Of a DNA stretch of 64,000 nt, positions 49,801 through 59,016 are shown piece after piece; positions within the stretch are counted from its first letter, which is position 1; each line of letters opens with the position of its first letter. Where the stretch lies: contig JAOARX010000008.1 in the NCBI GenBank assembly GCA_025210345.1, forward strand, positions 118,038-182,037, written 5' to 3'. The translations under genes and the position numbers were made by a program. This DNA comes from Pelagimonas sp. Its GTDB lineage: Bacteria > Pseudomonadota > Alphaproteobacteria > Rhodobacterales > Rhodobacteraceae. The notes under the pieces were generated by a model, which worked only from the letters and a program-made list of their open reading frames with translations, made no database searches and had not been told where the DNA came from.

Positions 49801-51738
49801 GTGGGTTTCGGTTCCGGCGGCATCGGCAAAGGACGAGGCAGCGGCAACATAGCGCCCATTGGGCGATATTTCGCGGGTGCCATCCCCCAGGGGCAGTTCA
49901 TGCAGGCGCACCATGCGCTGCAGATCCCAGACCTGCATCGGATTGCTGCCCACCACGGCGGTGCGCCCATCGGGGCTTAGGCGCAGATCTTCGGCCGCGA
50001 CCCAGCCGTTGGTCACGATCTGCGGTGCGGCGATGCTGCCCCAGGGCCGGATTTCAACCCGACGGTTGATCTGGCGTCCGCCGTCGGTGGCATTGGTGGC
50101 GGCCGGGATACGCGGGCCAAAGCCAACCGTCTGCAACCGCTCTGCCGCGATGCCCGCATGCTCAGAAAAATAGCCCTCAACCGCCCCGGCCCTGTCGCGC
50201 GACAAAGGCAGGTTGACGTCATCCGTGCCGGTGCTGTCAGTGTGCCCCTCGATCAAAAAGACATAGTCTTCGGCACCCGGCGCGGTCAGAGCCGAGGCAG
50301 CTTGGTCAAGAACCCGACGCCCTTCGGGCCGCAGTGTCGCCTTGCCGGTGTCGAATTCGACGGAAACCCGCAGGCTTTCCCCAAATTTGCGCTCCCAATC
50401 GGCGAGAAAGGGATTTTCTTCAAAATACCGGTCCCGCGATTCCGCCAGTTGGATCGCCGAGGCCAGCCGATACCGCCGCCCGTCCAGCCAGGCGGCGGAA
50501 AAGTCAGGTTCGGCCTGTTCGATCAACCGCGCGGCGTGGCTGAAATCCTTGGCCGCGATGCGGTTGTCGATATAAAAGGACAAAAGCTCGATCCGGTTGT
50601 CCCGGTCCATCTGCGGCATATGGGTCTCGATCAGACGCGCCCCCTCGTCAAAGTCGGTGATCTGCTCAAGAAAGAACAGGTTGTCACGGATGGCTGTTTG
50701 GCGTTCGGTGTTCGTTGCGGCGGTTTCAATGGCGCGTTGGCCATAGGCGCGCGCCTTTTCAGGATCAAACGCTATTTCGGACCAGATCACGGTGGCCAAG
50801 GACAGCATTTCGGTGTTGTCCGGGAACCGCTTTAACCCCGCTTCGAACAAGGGCAGCGCGCGGGGAAAGATCCCCTCGCCGGAGGAGCCAATCACGCCGA
50901 TCGCGGCCTCGACCGTGGGGGACACGCGCCAGGATTCTTCGAACACCTGCAAGGCAAGTGATGCATACTTCAGATCGTCCCGCAGGTATTGCCCCAATTT
51001 GTTAAACGCACGTGGAAGCTGCGTCTGGTTCGCCACGTTATAGGCCTCTCGCAAAAAGGCCTGGCGCGTTTTTTCCGAAGCCCGGTCCTGATCAAGCTTT
51101 TGACCACGCATCCGCAGCCAGTCAGAATATACTGTCGCGCTGCCACCGGTTTTAAGGGACCGTTTGAACAGCATGTCCGCCTGCTCATAGTCCCCAGCCG
51201 ACCAGGCGTCGAAGGCCTCGATCCAGTCAAGGATCCAGGGGTGAACCGAACCCGTGGCGCGGGCCTGTGCTAGGAAGGCCTGCGCCGCATCCGCGTCTTT
51301 CAGGTCATCCCTGAGTGTTCTGTAAAGGTTATAGGCGACAAAGTTGTTCTGATCCCCATGGGGCAGCACCTTTTGCAGGACCTCCAACCCCTCTTGCGGT
51401 CTATCCAGATCACGCAGTTTGTGGAACAAGCCATTGGCAGGAAACGAAAAGGTGGGATCAACCGCAAGGGATTTGCGATAATGCGCCATGACCTCTTCGA
51501 CATCGGCATCGTTCTGGTTCGCGATCCATCCGCGCGCGTAATGCCCTTCGGCGGTGTCCCCCCCGTTCTTAGCCAGCCAGCCACGGATCTGCCGCCGCAT
51601 GGGGCCGGTATCAATGTGTGAGGAAAACCAAACCAGTTCCCGCAGATCTCGTCCTTCGCAATAGCCACAGGGATTGGCGTCGGCCCGCAGCGGGGACAGC
51701 AGCAAAAGCAGGGCAAGACAGGCAAGGATACGGGGCAT
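46891..51738 (-). CDS. Giant secreted TPR-OmpA-WD40-caspase protein
   Basis: This 1615-residue protein combines modules not usually joined. After a signal peptide (residues 1-22), about residues 40-430 are TPR-like helical repeats, about 455-560 an OmpA peptidoglycan-binding domain (VEFDTGKATLRPEGRRVL, then EGHTDSTGTDDVNLPLSRDR), about 570-1150 a beta-propeller of WD40-like repeats, and the end a caspase (C14) domain with His1453 (AGHG) and Cys1503 (DICHSG). I chose the ATG at 51738, which has AAGGACC upstream and starts the signal peptide; the ATG at 51813 overlaps the protease stop and is an alternative. It should sit in the periplasm, tied to peptidoglycan. Its partner is the papain-like protease upstream. 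Confidence 0.85.
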   Translation of the reverse strand: MPRILACLALLLLLSPLRADANPCGYCEGRDLRELVWFSSHIDTGPMRRQIRGWLAKNGGDTAEGHYARGWIANQNDADVEEVMAHYRKSLAVDPTFSFPANGLFHKLRDLDRPQEGLEVLQKVLPHGDQNNFVAYNLYRTLRDDLKDADAAQAFLAQARATGSVHPWILDWIEAFDAWSAGDYEQADMLFKRSLKTGGSATVYSDWLRMRGQKLDQDRASEKTRQAFLREAYNVANQTQLPRAFNKLGQYLRDDLKYASLALQVFEESWRVSPTVEAAIGVIGSSGEGIFPRALPLFEAGLKRFPDNTEMLSLATVIWSEIAFDPEKARAYGQRAIETAATNTERQTAIRDNLFFLEQITDFDEGARLIETHMPQMDRDNRIELLSFYIDNRIAAKDFSHAARLIEQAEPDFSAAWLDGRRYRLASAIQLAESRDRYFEENPFLADWERKFGESLRVSVEFDTGKATLRPEGRRVLDQAASALTAPGAEDYVFLIEGHTDSTGTDDVNLPLSRDRAGAVEGYFSEHAGIAAERLQTVGFGPRIPAATNATDGGRQINRRVEIRPWGSIAAPQIVTNGWVAAEDLRLSPDGRTAVVGSNPMQVWDLQRMVRLHELPLGDGTREISPNGRYVAAASSFADAAGTETHRLIIYDLRTGLPHSSLILNWAPYDLSWSPFSEELAWIDDAGNIDIYNLRDRRKRDTFRAHTNRISGQLFWSRDGREISVAPAQSDFLTIFDATTLDPKTTYRNTGWLHSLMETPDGKYLVATDNKYNVVAWDKGTGQEVLRQRLPMGGWGARMHPTQPWIMVVDSFTNQTKLMLVEIPSGQVLASHTGPKTVEMPGGFTPDGSRFLTAYHDEIVYFDTATLKPVARQTGHAVRGHDLTKIPDTDLMVSRDDRGSGVWNLGNGRRVHRIDVAVTLPWQSFSADGRTLINADPSGKIVLFDSATFRVETAAQVAGRVSDLVVNDRYVALALMPEGDGAMRAPQATLVVLDRIDFSEVMRVPYAIVTEPLRYGGLVYRPKAHMAISDAEALAIVTSWQDGFGHEMTDGKYLSIFDIASQTETLGLSMERRFNGDLRWDDTEAGFWFHGAGRRYLVRPDDKNWSKSRNARLNREIPLQDGRVLTWLENHMTLDGQSLAFNYNLSDVELHEARNLAVGITDGNEIVFVNLADMTLALTIAPKADGEWIAFAPTGEYSASLNGTTGVYWSLGDNYLPFEALAQKYARPDVVRRRLDAVAQGTKQAGEDRDVAPDLFEAPYTVTLGSEANSSTESDSYMLKLAVEKASADLPDPEIEYRLNGRRILKSRGFDEDVFFTDTETVSFSRRFALKPGDNVIEASLLWKGARLQTQRVKVRRTSLSDTEKNVTGRTLWFFGVGVSDYEISSQNLNFAHRDAEELERLLKDKGGALYDRVETRILTNANATERAIRVEMNEFLSASQPDDVVVVFIAGHGVTDEDESLYFLTHEADMSRPYTGMAVDRFRQYLERRPINQTALLLLDICHSGALEGRVVADDAVQELSAGTGAIVFASSQGSQQSLEDESFGGGHGAFTAALLDALRGTADTTVGNQDGFNSLKEIILYTASEVPRITAGNQQPTIPRVTDSADHAITRTQ

Positions 51739-51809
51739 CGGTGCGGTCCTTTTCGGGTTGGCAAAACGGCGTGTCACGGGGCGGATCATCGGGCAGAGCA
51801 AGCGGTAGA

Positions 51810-53636
51810 TCATGGTTGAAAGCGGAAATGAAAGACGCGTTCGGCGGTGTTGCCTTCGATATCTGTTGCCACGATGCGCACGGGATGTGCCGCGTCTCCG
51901 GCGGGAAGCTCGATTTCGGCTTTGAAGGGTCCACGCGAACTGAACCGGGTCGAAAGCGCACCCAAGACCTCTAGCCCCGCGATGTCGCTTTCGTCCTGGG
52001 CCTGACCGGTCAGGGTCAGGAACCGGCTGTGCACTGGCGTGGGCGCATTCGGGTCTTCGGCCAGATCAAAGCCCTCGGGGGCCGGGTTGGTCAACACCAG
52101 AACCGGCGCCGCGGTATCGCGATGTTCTGGACGCGGTGCGATGTGATTGATTTCAACCACAAGAGCCACCACATCGGCCGCGCCGGTCGTGGCGGAAAAT
52201 CCAATCTTGTCACCGGTCAGTGTCACCTCTGCGTCGGGCGACATCCGGTCCCCCAGAACCTTGCGCAACATGGCCATCGGCGTGCTGCGCATGTCGCTGA
52301 GCCGCGCCGCGAGATCCGCTCCGTCCAAAGGCTCCTGAGACACGAGAAGGATCCAGAAATCCAACCCCACTTTATCATCAAGCCGCGTATAATAGGCTTC
52401 GGACGGGCCCGGCACCAATAGGGTCGCACCTTGCGACACATGCGCCGACACAGTGTCACCGCGCGGAAACAGCGCCCCGTAGCGACCAGATGAATCGCCG
52501 CCAATCACGGTCAGGTAAGATGCAAACCCCGGCGTGGCTTCGACGCGAAAGCGGCTGCCCGACGGCAGGTTCTGATCCAGACGATAGCGATTGCCCAGGG
52601 TCTGCGCCCCCAGCTCATGACCATCAAGATGCACAAAGCGCAGCGTCGCGGACAGGTCGACCACCTTGGGGGGCGGCGGCGGATCTTTGGGGATCATCTC
52701 ATAGCCCTGGCTGACCAAGGTGTTGAAGTCATCGTATCGGATCCAGAAAAAGCCCTCATCCCCCCAATCGCGGCCCCACGAGTTGATTACCTCGAACGAC
52801 CCACCGTTGCGGGTGTCGTCATAGCCAACCACGGTCATGGCATGCCCGCCGGCAACCGGCGTCACCAGTTTGCCCGTCTGGTTTGTCTGTTGCGCAGCCC
52901 CCAGTTCGGAGGAAGAGGGGACATATTCGCCGGTGCGCAGGCGATTGAAACTGGGCGTCACCCACATGCCGATCACGACGGGATGACCGTCGGCCAACGC
53001 CCGCCGCGTCGGGATATGGCGATTGCGGCCGCTCTGCCCCCACAGCTTGTTGAAGGTCTTGATGGTGTTCGGAGCGGCAAGGGCCTGATCGGCCGAACTG
53101 GGCAGGCGAGAACAGGATTGGTCGGTGTAGGGAAAATCGGCAAGACGCATGGCCCCGGTGCCGGACATCAGGGACAGCGCATCCGAAATCCGGCTGCCAA
53201 CCATGCAGTTGTTGGGATCTGCCTTGATCTGGTTGAAAACATAGGCCGGGGAAAACGACATCTGTCCAACATCGCTGCGCGAGGTTGCTTCCTCTTGTTT
53301 GGCCGCAATCAATGTACGTGCCGCATAGGCCGTGGCCCAGCCCACGCAACTGCTTTGTGCCCCCTGGTTCCCCACCGGCGGCGTGAACCCCCGCAGTGAG
53401 ACCCGTGCCGGTGCCCCAAGATAATCCCCCCGCGCCAAAGGCGGTGCGGAAGGCACGGCCAGATACGCATCGCGATCAAGCAGGGCTCCCAGGCTGTTTG
53501 GGGTCTCTTGCGCATGGGCCTTGTGCCCGACGGGCATCACGCCCATCCATACTGCCAGAACAATGCCAGCCCGCCAAATCACCTTGACCACCGCGCGACG
53601 CGGCCCGCCGAAAAAGACGTGTCTGATTTCAGGCAC
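51810..53636 (-). CDS. Secreted papain-like (C1) protease with DUF4384-like domain
   Basis: The protein is a C1A cysteine protease with a visible triad: counted from an upstream TTG at 53684, Gln107, Cys113 (GNQGAQSSCVGWA), His281 (GGHAMTVVGYDD) and Asn301 (NSWGRDWGDEGFFWI). A DUF4384-like region follows (SGRYGALFPRGDTVSAHV), then an Ig-like C-terminal domain (about 150 residues). I chose the GTG at 53636, which has GGGGG 5 bases upstream on the minus strand; the TTG lacks a Shine-Dalgarno. A hydrophobic export segment lies in the first 45 residues. It overlaps or abuts the caspase gene and forms one operon with it. Confidence 0.82.
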   Translation of the reverse strand: MPEIRHVFFGGPRRAVVKVIWRAGIVLAVWMGVMPVGHKAHAQETPNSLGALLDRDAYLAVPSAPPLARGDYLGAPARVSLRGFTPPVGNQGAQSSCVGWATAYAARTLIAAKQEEATSRSDVGQMSFSPAYVFNQIKADPNNCMVGSRISDALSLMSGTGAMRLADFPYTDQSCSRLPSSADQALAAPNTIKTFNKLWGQSGRNRHIPTRRALADGHPVVIGMWVTPSFNRLRTGEYVPSSSELGAAQQTNQTGKLVTPVAGGHAMTVVGYDDTRNGGSFEVINSWGRDWGDEGFFWIRYDDFNTLVSQGYEMIPKDPPPPPKVVDLSATLRFVHLDGHELGAQTLGNRYRLDQNLPSGSRFRVEATPGFASYLTVIGGDSSGRYGALFPRGDTVSAHVSQGATLLVPGPSEAYYTRLDDKVGLDFWILLVSQEPLDGADLAARLSDMRSTPMAMLRKVLGDRMSPDAEVTLTGDKIGFSATTGAADVVALVVEINHIAPRPEHRDTAAPVLVLTNPAPEGFDLAEDPNAPTPVHSRFLTLTGQAQDESDIAGLEVLGALSTRFSSRGPFKAEIELPAGDAAHPVRIVATDIEGNTAERVFHFRFQP

Positions 53637-53940
53637 AGCGCCCCCTTTTGACAAACAATGAACTGGAAACGTCTGAACTGGCAAAATGGTTAATTATTAG
53701 GCTACGAAATCCGGCTCTTTCAGGCAACTGCGTATCTTGTTGATCGCAAAACCCAGCGCTTACACCAAGCGTCCATAGGCGCACGGGCCATGAAGATTGG
53801 TCGAAATCCAGGTACACGCGCATGGCCGCGACACGATCAAAGGCATGGGCGTTAAGGCTCAGGCCACGGAAAGCAGCCCTTGCCGGTCGGAGCCACGCGG
53901 GCGCCTTGTGTGGCCTGTCCCCATGTCCGCCGGTGGGCGT

Positions 53941-55482
53941 TCAGGGTACAAGAATAGTGAAGGATGCCCGAATGGCCGCGTCTTGTTCGGGGGTCAGATA
54001 GCTGGGTTGGTGATCGCGCAGGATCTCTTGGGCGCGCGCCCTGGCACGGCCCCATGCATCCAGCGCACCGTTTTGCGCCCATGTGCGGGGCTCGTCCCGA
54101 TCCGCAAGCGTGGGATAGAAATAGTCACGCTCCATGGCGGCATAGGTATGCTGCCCCCCCAGAAAATGCCCCTCGCCCAGGACCGCATCACAGATGGCAT
54201 CAAATCCCAGATTTTCATCCGTGACCTCAATCCCGCGCAGGGCCCGATAGGTGTTCGAGTGCATTTCATCGTCCAGAACAAAGGCTTCGAAACTGGCGCC
54301 CAACAGCGACGCGGTCATGCCCGAGCTTTCGTAGATCAGGTTGCCCCCCGCCAGGGCCGCGGACATCGATGTGATCCCCTTTTCCATGCCATATTGCGCG
54401 TCGATCGCCTTGGCATCGGTCATCGAACACGCCACACCCGAGGGCAGCCCAAGCCAATTGGACAACTGCGCAGAGGCGGCATTCAGCACGGCGGTCTCTC
54501 CGCTGCCCCCGGAAAAGGCTCCGGTGCGCAGGTCGATCACCAGGGGCCAGTTCGAAAACACCATGGGATAGCCGGGCTGAATGGCATGCACCATCAACAG
54601 CGCCCCCAGCGTTTCGGCCAGCGACTGGGCCAGAAATCCGGCAAGCGTCGCCGGGGCTGTTGCCCCCGCCTGTGCCGCGGTGATGCAGGACATGGGAATA
54701 TTGTGCCGGATGCATTCATACACCACATCCACCGCGTCTTCGCCGTAGCGCATGGGCGAAATCATCGGGCTGATATGCGCCTTCATGAACGGGCGTTTGG
54801 CAAAGGCCCCCGGTCCCCCGGCAGCGATATCCAGCATGTCGACAATGGGGGTCACATGTTCGGCCACCGTGAACGACGTTGCGGTGGGTTTGGTTGTGTT
54901 TTTCAGCAGGGCATAGACCGTGTTCACATCCAGGTCGTAGATGTCGGGTACATCGGTGGCCACGCAACACCGCGTATACCAACTGACATTGGCCAGCGTA
55001 TCCTGAAGCCGGGTGAAATCATGCAGGTCTGCCAGGGTCGATGGCCGATACAGCCCGCTGTCCATATCAAGCGTTTGCACCGCTGCGCCGCCAGTGCCAA
55101 AATACACCTTGTCCCCACCCACTTCGATCGAGCGGTCAGGGTCGCGACCATGCAGGACAAAGGTCTTGGCCGCCTTGTCGATCGCCTCTTCGACCAACGC
55201 ACGGGGAAACAGAACGCGGCCATTTCCGTTCGACGTCGCTCCGATCGCCATGAGATCTTTGCACAATCGGTCGGGGACCTCTCCGATCCCCAGTTTCTCA
55301 AGCAAATCAAGCGCGGTATCATAGATGCGCCGAAGGTCTGTATCGCTTAATGGCTTATAATCCCCCCCCGTTTGACCCGGTGGGCAGGGATCGACGATTG
55401 GCTTGGCGGCACGTTGCGCCAGACGTTCCTGCCGTCCACCTCTTTTTACTCGCTGCCTTGCCAAGTTGGCCTCTCTGTCCAT
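53941..55482 (-). CDS. Trimethylamine methyltransferase (MttB) family protein, non-pyrrolysine
   Basis: The 513-residue protein belongs to the MttB superfamily. The frame is open throughout with no internal amber codon, so it lacks pyrrolysine and belongs to the group that includes glycine betaine methyltransferases (MtgB-like). These enzymes transfer a methyl group from a quaternary amine to a corrinoid protein. No corrinoid protein or MtgA-like gene lies nearby. I chose the ATG at 55482, where MDREANLARQRVKRGG starts the family-like N-terminus. Two stacked palindromes lie upstream. Confidence 0.82.
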   Translation of the reverse strand: MDREANLARQRVKRGGRQERLAQRAAKPIVDPCPPGQTGGDYKPLSDTDLRRIYDTALDLLEKLGIGEVPDRLCKDLMAIGATSNGNGRVLFPRALVEEAIDKAAKTFVLHGRDPDRSIEVGGDKVYFGTGGAAVQTLDMDSGLYRPSTLADLHDFTRLQDTLANVSWYTRCCVATDVPDIYDLDVNTVYALLKNTTKPTATSFTVAEHVTPIVDMLDIAAGGPGAFAKRPFMKAHISPMISPMRYGEDAVDVVYECIRHNIPMSCITAAQAGATAPATLAGFLAQSLAETLGALLMVHAIQPGYPMVFSNWPLVIDLRTGAFSGGSGETAVLNAASAQLSNWLGLPSGVACSMTDAKAIDAQYGMEKGITSMSAALAGGNLIYESSGMTASLLGASFEAFVLDDEMHSNTYRALRGIEVTDENLGFDAICDAVLGEGHFLGGQHTYAAMERDYFYPTLADRDEPRTWAQNGALDAWGRARARAQEILRDHQPSYLTPEQDAAIRASFTILVP

Positions 55483-55840
55483 GAGGTCCCACCACCGAGA
55501 CCTGAAAATGGAATGACCAAGGAGCACAACAGCAGCGGTATTATTTTGGAAAATTCCAAATATCAAATTCGAAAATATCGAATCAAAACCCGGACACTGA
55601 CCTCCATCCCAAAACAAGATTTCGCAGTGGGCAGGGAAACTGAGAATTGGCAGTAGATCGGCAAACGCGCTGTTGCGTGTTGATCGAACTGCCCCAGATC
55701 CCGTCCGTATGGGGGCGCGATCAGATTAACAAATAGGCAAGGCGCCCATCTGGTTGGCGAATGCGCCGCCGCGCGCGCCTGGGGTGCTCCGAATTGGCCC
55801 CCGCCATGGATGTTGTAAACGGCTTGTTCACACTTGTCTT
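55483..55840. other. Divergent promoter region
   Basis: This 358-bp gap separates the MttB-like gene and the Anbu operon. Its AT-rich part (55540-55620) contains the two palindromes listed separately. No gene is seen in it. Confidence 0.6.
55545..55583. promoter_or_regulatory. Two stacked AT-rich palindromes before the MttB-like gene
   Basis: TTTGGAA-N2-TTCCAAA (55545-55560) and ATTCGA-N5-TCGAAT (55567-55583) are both perfect inverted repeats, 6 bases apart, 63-101 bp before the methyltransferase start. They could be operators for a repressor or activator dimer. I do not recognise the binding protein. Confidence 0.5.
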
Positions 55841-57265
55841 ATGACAGATGAATCCGTTTTTGATGAAATGCTGGGCCACGGAGAGACCATACGCGATCCT
55901 TATGCGCAGTTTGACCAGTGGTTTGCCGACGAAGACCCCAAACGGCTGCGCGCCAAGCAAAGGGAAGCAGAGGAGCTTTTCCGTCTCACCGGCATCACCT
56001 TTAATGTTTATGGGCGGACCGAGGCCGAGGAACGGTTGATCCCTTTCGATATCATTCCGCGCATCATTTCCGGTGCGGAATGGGCGCGCCTAAGTCGCGG
56101 TATCGAACAGCGGGTTCGGGCGATCAATGCATTTTTGCATGATATCTACCACGAACAGGAAATCGTAAAGGCCGGGCGCATCCCACGCGAAATGATCGCC
56201 CGGAACAGCGCGTTCGAGCCAACCATGATCGGCCTTCGCCCCCCGGGCAACATCTATACGCATATCGTCGGCATAGATCTGGTGCGCACGGGGCCAGACC
56301 AATTCTATGTCCTTGAAGACAATGCGCGCACCCCCTCGGGGGTGAGCTATATGCTCGAGAACCGCGAAACGATGTTGCAGATGTTCCCGGAACTCTTTTC
56401 CAAGAACCGAGTTCAGCCAGTGCAACGCTATCCGGCCGATCTTTTGCGGTCTCTCAAGGCCTCGGCGCCCGCCGGGTTGGCCCGCAAACCGACCGTCGCG
56501 GTGTTGACGCCCGGCATCTATAATTCGGCCTATTTTGAGCATTCGTTCCTGGCGGACGAAATGGGCGTCGAATTGGTCGAAGGACACGATCTGCGTGTTG
56601 TTGACGGGCATGTCGCGATGCGAACGACCGAAGGCTACAAACCGATCGACGTGCTGTATCGCCGGGTTGATGACGCGTTCCTAGACCCGTTGAACTTTAA
56701 TCCGGACAGCCAGTTGGGCACACCGGGGATCATGGACGTCTATCGTGCGGGGCGGCTGACCATTGCCAATGCTCCGGGCACGGGGATTGCCGATGACAAG
56801 GCGATCTACAGCTACATGCCCGAGATCGTCGAGTTCTACACCGGGGAACGCCCGCTGCTTGAAAACGTTCCGACATGGCGTTGCGCGGACCGGGACAGTC
56901 TTGCCTATGTGTTGGACAACCTCGAAGACCTAGTGGTCAAAGAGGTCCATGGGTCGGGTGGCTACGGCATGCTGATCGGGCCAACGGCGACAAAACGCGA
57001 TATCGCGGCCTTTCGCAAGAAACTCGAGGCGCGACCGCGAAACTACATCGCGCAGCCCACGCTTAGCCTGTCCACGGTGCCGATCTTTTCTCGAACCGGT
57101 TTGGCGCCGCGCCACGTCGATCTGCGCCCCTTCGTCCTTGTCAGTCCCGAAGGGATCAAGATCACGCCGGGGGGCCTGACACGTGTGGCGATGAAAAAGG
57201 GATCATTGGTGGTGAATTCCTCACAGGGGGGCGGCACCAAGGATACATGGGTTTTGGAGGCATGA
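55841..57265 (+). CDS. Circularly permuted ATP-grasp protein of the Anbu operon
   Basis: The 474-residue protein matches the circularly permuted ATP-grasp type (DUF404/DUF407), with VLEDNARTPSGVSYMLENR near residue 170 and the GSGGYGMLIGP loop near residue 375. Such proteins are thought to form peptide-like bonds. I chose the ATG at 55841 because the family N-terminus starts there; an upstream TTG would add 29 unrelated residues. Its stop overlaps the alpha-E start. It is the first of four genes: ATP-grasp, alpha-E, transglutaminase, Anbu. Confidence 0.88.
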   Translation: MTDESVFDEMLGHGETIRDPYAQFDQWFADEDPKRLRAKQREAEELFRLTGITFNVYGRTEAEERLIPFDIIPRIISGAEWARLSRGIEQRVRAINAFLHDIYHEQEIVKAGRIPREMIARNSAFEPTMIGLRPPGNIYTHIVGIDLVRTGPDQFYVLEDNARTPSGVSYMLENRETMLQMFPELFSKNRVQPVQRYPADLLRSLKASAPAGLARKPTVAVLTPGIYNSAYFEHSFLADEMGVELVEGHDLRVVDGHVAMRTTEGYKPIDVLYRRVDDAFLDPLNFNPDSQLGTPGIMDVYRAGRLTIANAPGTGIADDKAIYSYMPEIVEFYTGERPLLENVPTWRCADRDSLAYVLDNLEDLVVKEVHGSGGYGMLIGPTATKRDIAAFRKKLEARPRNYIAQPTLSLSTVPIFSRTGLAPRHVDLRPFVLVSPEGIKITPGGLTRVAMKKGSLVVNSSQGGGTKDTWVLEA

Positions 57266-58206
57266 TGCTCGGCAAGACGGCCAATGGGCTCTACTGGATG
57301 TATCGCTATCTGGAGCGGGCCGAGAACGCGGCCCGGATGATCGAAACCGGACAAAGGATCGCACTGACCCGTCTGGGCAGTTCAGAAGAGGAATGGCGCT
57401 CTATCTTGCAAACCGCCGGGGTTGCCGCAGGCTTTAGCGCGGCCCATGGCAAACTGACCAAGGAATCCGCCATCGATTGGATGCTGCGCGACAAGGACAA
57501 CCCGTCGTCCGTCATGTCCGACATAACGGCGGCGCGACAGAATGCCCGCCTGGTCCGCACGGCCCTGACCGAAGAAGTCTGGGAGGCGCTCAACGGGGCC
57601 TATATGCGTGCCAAATCCCTGACCCAGCGCAAAGTAAGCGAGCGCGATCTGCCTGCCACTCTTGGCGCGATCCGTCAGGGGACCGCCCTGGTGCGCGGGG
57701 CGACCCATGGCACGATGATGCGCAATGACATCTATAATTTTGCGCGCATCGGCACATTTATAGAGCGCGCCGACAACACCGCTCGGATCCTCGACGTCAA
57801 ATTCTACGTGCTTTTGCCCTCCATTTCTGCGGTGGGCACCGCGGTGGACAACGTGCAGTGGGAAACGATCCTTTCCGCAGTTTCAGGGCGCGGCGGGTTC
57901 CGTATGGAATATGGATCGATCTCTGATCCGCGCGACATTGCGCAGTTCCTGATCCTCAACAAACGGATGCCCAGAAGCCTGGCCTTTTGCACCCGCAAGA
58001 TGCGCGAAAACCTGGGCTATCTTTCGTCGGAGTACGGAGAAAGAAGACCCTCATTCGCCAAAGTCGGGCATCTGGAACGCACTTACCTGTCACATCAGAT
58101 CGAGGCCGTGTTTGATTATGGGTTGCACGAATTCATCCAGAAAACGCTGTCGTTGCTGTCGGATCTGGGGCAGCAGATCGAATATGACTATAGGTTCAAC
58201 GAGTAA
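57265..58206 (+). CDS. Alpha-E domain protein of the Anbu operon
   Basis: The 313-residue all-helical protein starts with the alpha-E hallmark LYWMYRYLERAENAARMI. GGAGG at 57256-57260 favours the second of two adjacent ATG codons, at 57265, overlapping the ATP-grasp stop by one base. Alpha-E proteins always accompany the permuted ATP-grasp and a transglutaminase. The molecular role is unknown; a shared peptide-making or peptide-modifying activity is inferred. Confidence 0.88.
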   Translation: MLGKTANGLYWMYRYLERAENAARMIETGQRIALTRLGSSEEEWRSILQTAGVAAGFSAAHGKLTKESAIDWMLRDKDNPSSVMSDITAARQNARLVRTALTEEVWEALNGAYMRAKSLTQRKVSERDLPATLGAIRQGTALVRGATHGTMMRNDIYNFARIGTFIERADNTARILDVKFYVLLPSISAVGTAVDNVQWETILSAVSGRGGFRMEYGSISDPRDIAQFLILNKRMPRSLAFCTRKMRENLGYLSSEYGERRPSFAKVGHLERTYLSHQIEAVFDYGLHEFIQKTLSLLSDLGQQIEYDYRFNE

Positions 58207-58209
58207 GCC

Positions 58210-59007
58210 ATGCGCCTGAAGATACGCCATTCCACCCGATATGCGTTTGAAACACCCGTGTCTTATGGGCTCCAGCAGCTGCGCAAGACCCCCAAAACCG
58301 GGCACCAGCAATGGGTGTTGAACTGGGCGACACGCATTGAGTGTGGGCGAAAAGAGGTGCAATTCGAAGACCACCACCACAACATTGTCGAACTGATCAG
58401 CTTTGATCGCGACACCACCGAAATGACCGTCACCAGCGAGGGAGAGGTCGAAATCAAAGAGAACCACGGGATCATCGGCCGGCACACAGGGCCAGCGCCC
58501 TTGTGGTTCTACCAGCGCCAAACCCCGCGCACACAAGCAGGCAGCCGCATCAAGGCGCTGGTTCGCGACGTGGCCACAGACGGGGATCTGGACCGCCTGC
58601 ACGCGTTGATGGGCGCCGTGAGGCAAGCCGTAAGATACGAAGTTGGGGCCTCTCATCCGGAATGGACCGCAGAAGACGCCCTCAAGAATGGTGCCGGAGT
58701 TTGCCAGGATCACGCCCATGTCTTTTTGTCGGCCGCCCGCCACATGGGGTTCGCTGCGCGCTATGTCTCGGGCTATCTGATGCTGGACGGCACGGTGGAT
58801 CAAGACGCGATGCACGCCTGGGTCGAAACCCACATCGACGGATTGGGGTGGGTCGGATTCGATCCGGCAAACGGGATTTCCCCCGATACACGCTATGTTC
58901 GTGTGGCAACCGGGCTGGACTATGAAGGGGCGGCGCCTGTAACTGGCACACGGATCGGCGGCGCAGGCGAAGCGCTGGATGTCCAGATCAAAGTGGCGCA
59001 GCAATAA
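58210..59007 (+). CDS. Transglutaminase-like cysteine protease of the Anbu operon
   Basis: The 265-residue protein has a bacterial transglutaminase N-terminal beta domain (about 1-85) and a core with Cys in GAGVCQDHAHVF near residue 163, His in AMHAWVETHIDG near 203 and Asp in VGFDPANG near 217, the complete Cys-His-Asp triad. It lies 3 bp after the alpha-E gene and 9 bp before Anbu. The fold can hydrolyse or form amide bonds; the substrate is unknown. Confidence 0.9.
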   Translation: MRLKIRHSTRYAFETPVSYGLQQLRKTPKTGHQQWVLNWATRIECGRKEVQFEDHHHNIVELISFDRDTTEMTVTSEGEVEIKENHGIIGRHTGPAPLWFYQRQTPRTQAGSRIKALVRDVATDGDLDRLHALMGAVRQAVRYEVGASHPEWTAEDALKNGAGVCQDHAHVFLSAARHMGFAARYVSGYLMLDGTVDQDAMHAWVETHIDGLGWVGFDPANGISPDTRYVRVATGLDYEGAAPVTGTRIGGAGEALDVQIKVAQQ

Positions 59008-59016
59008 GAGGATTGC

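Noticed and set aside
53941..55482. Pyrrolysine-containing trimethylamine methyltransferase
   Set aside because: The frame has no internal amber codon, so this is the non-pyrrolysine branch of the family.
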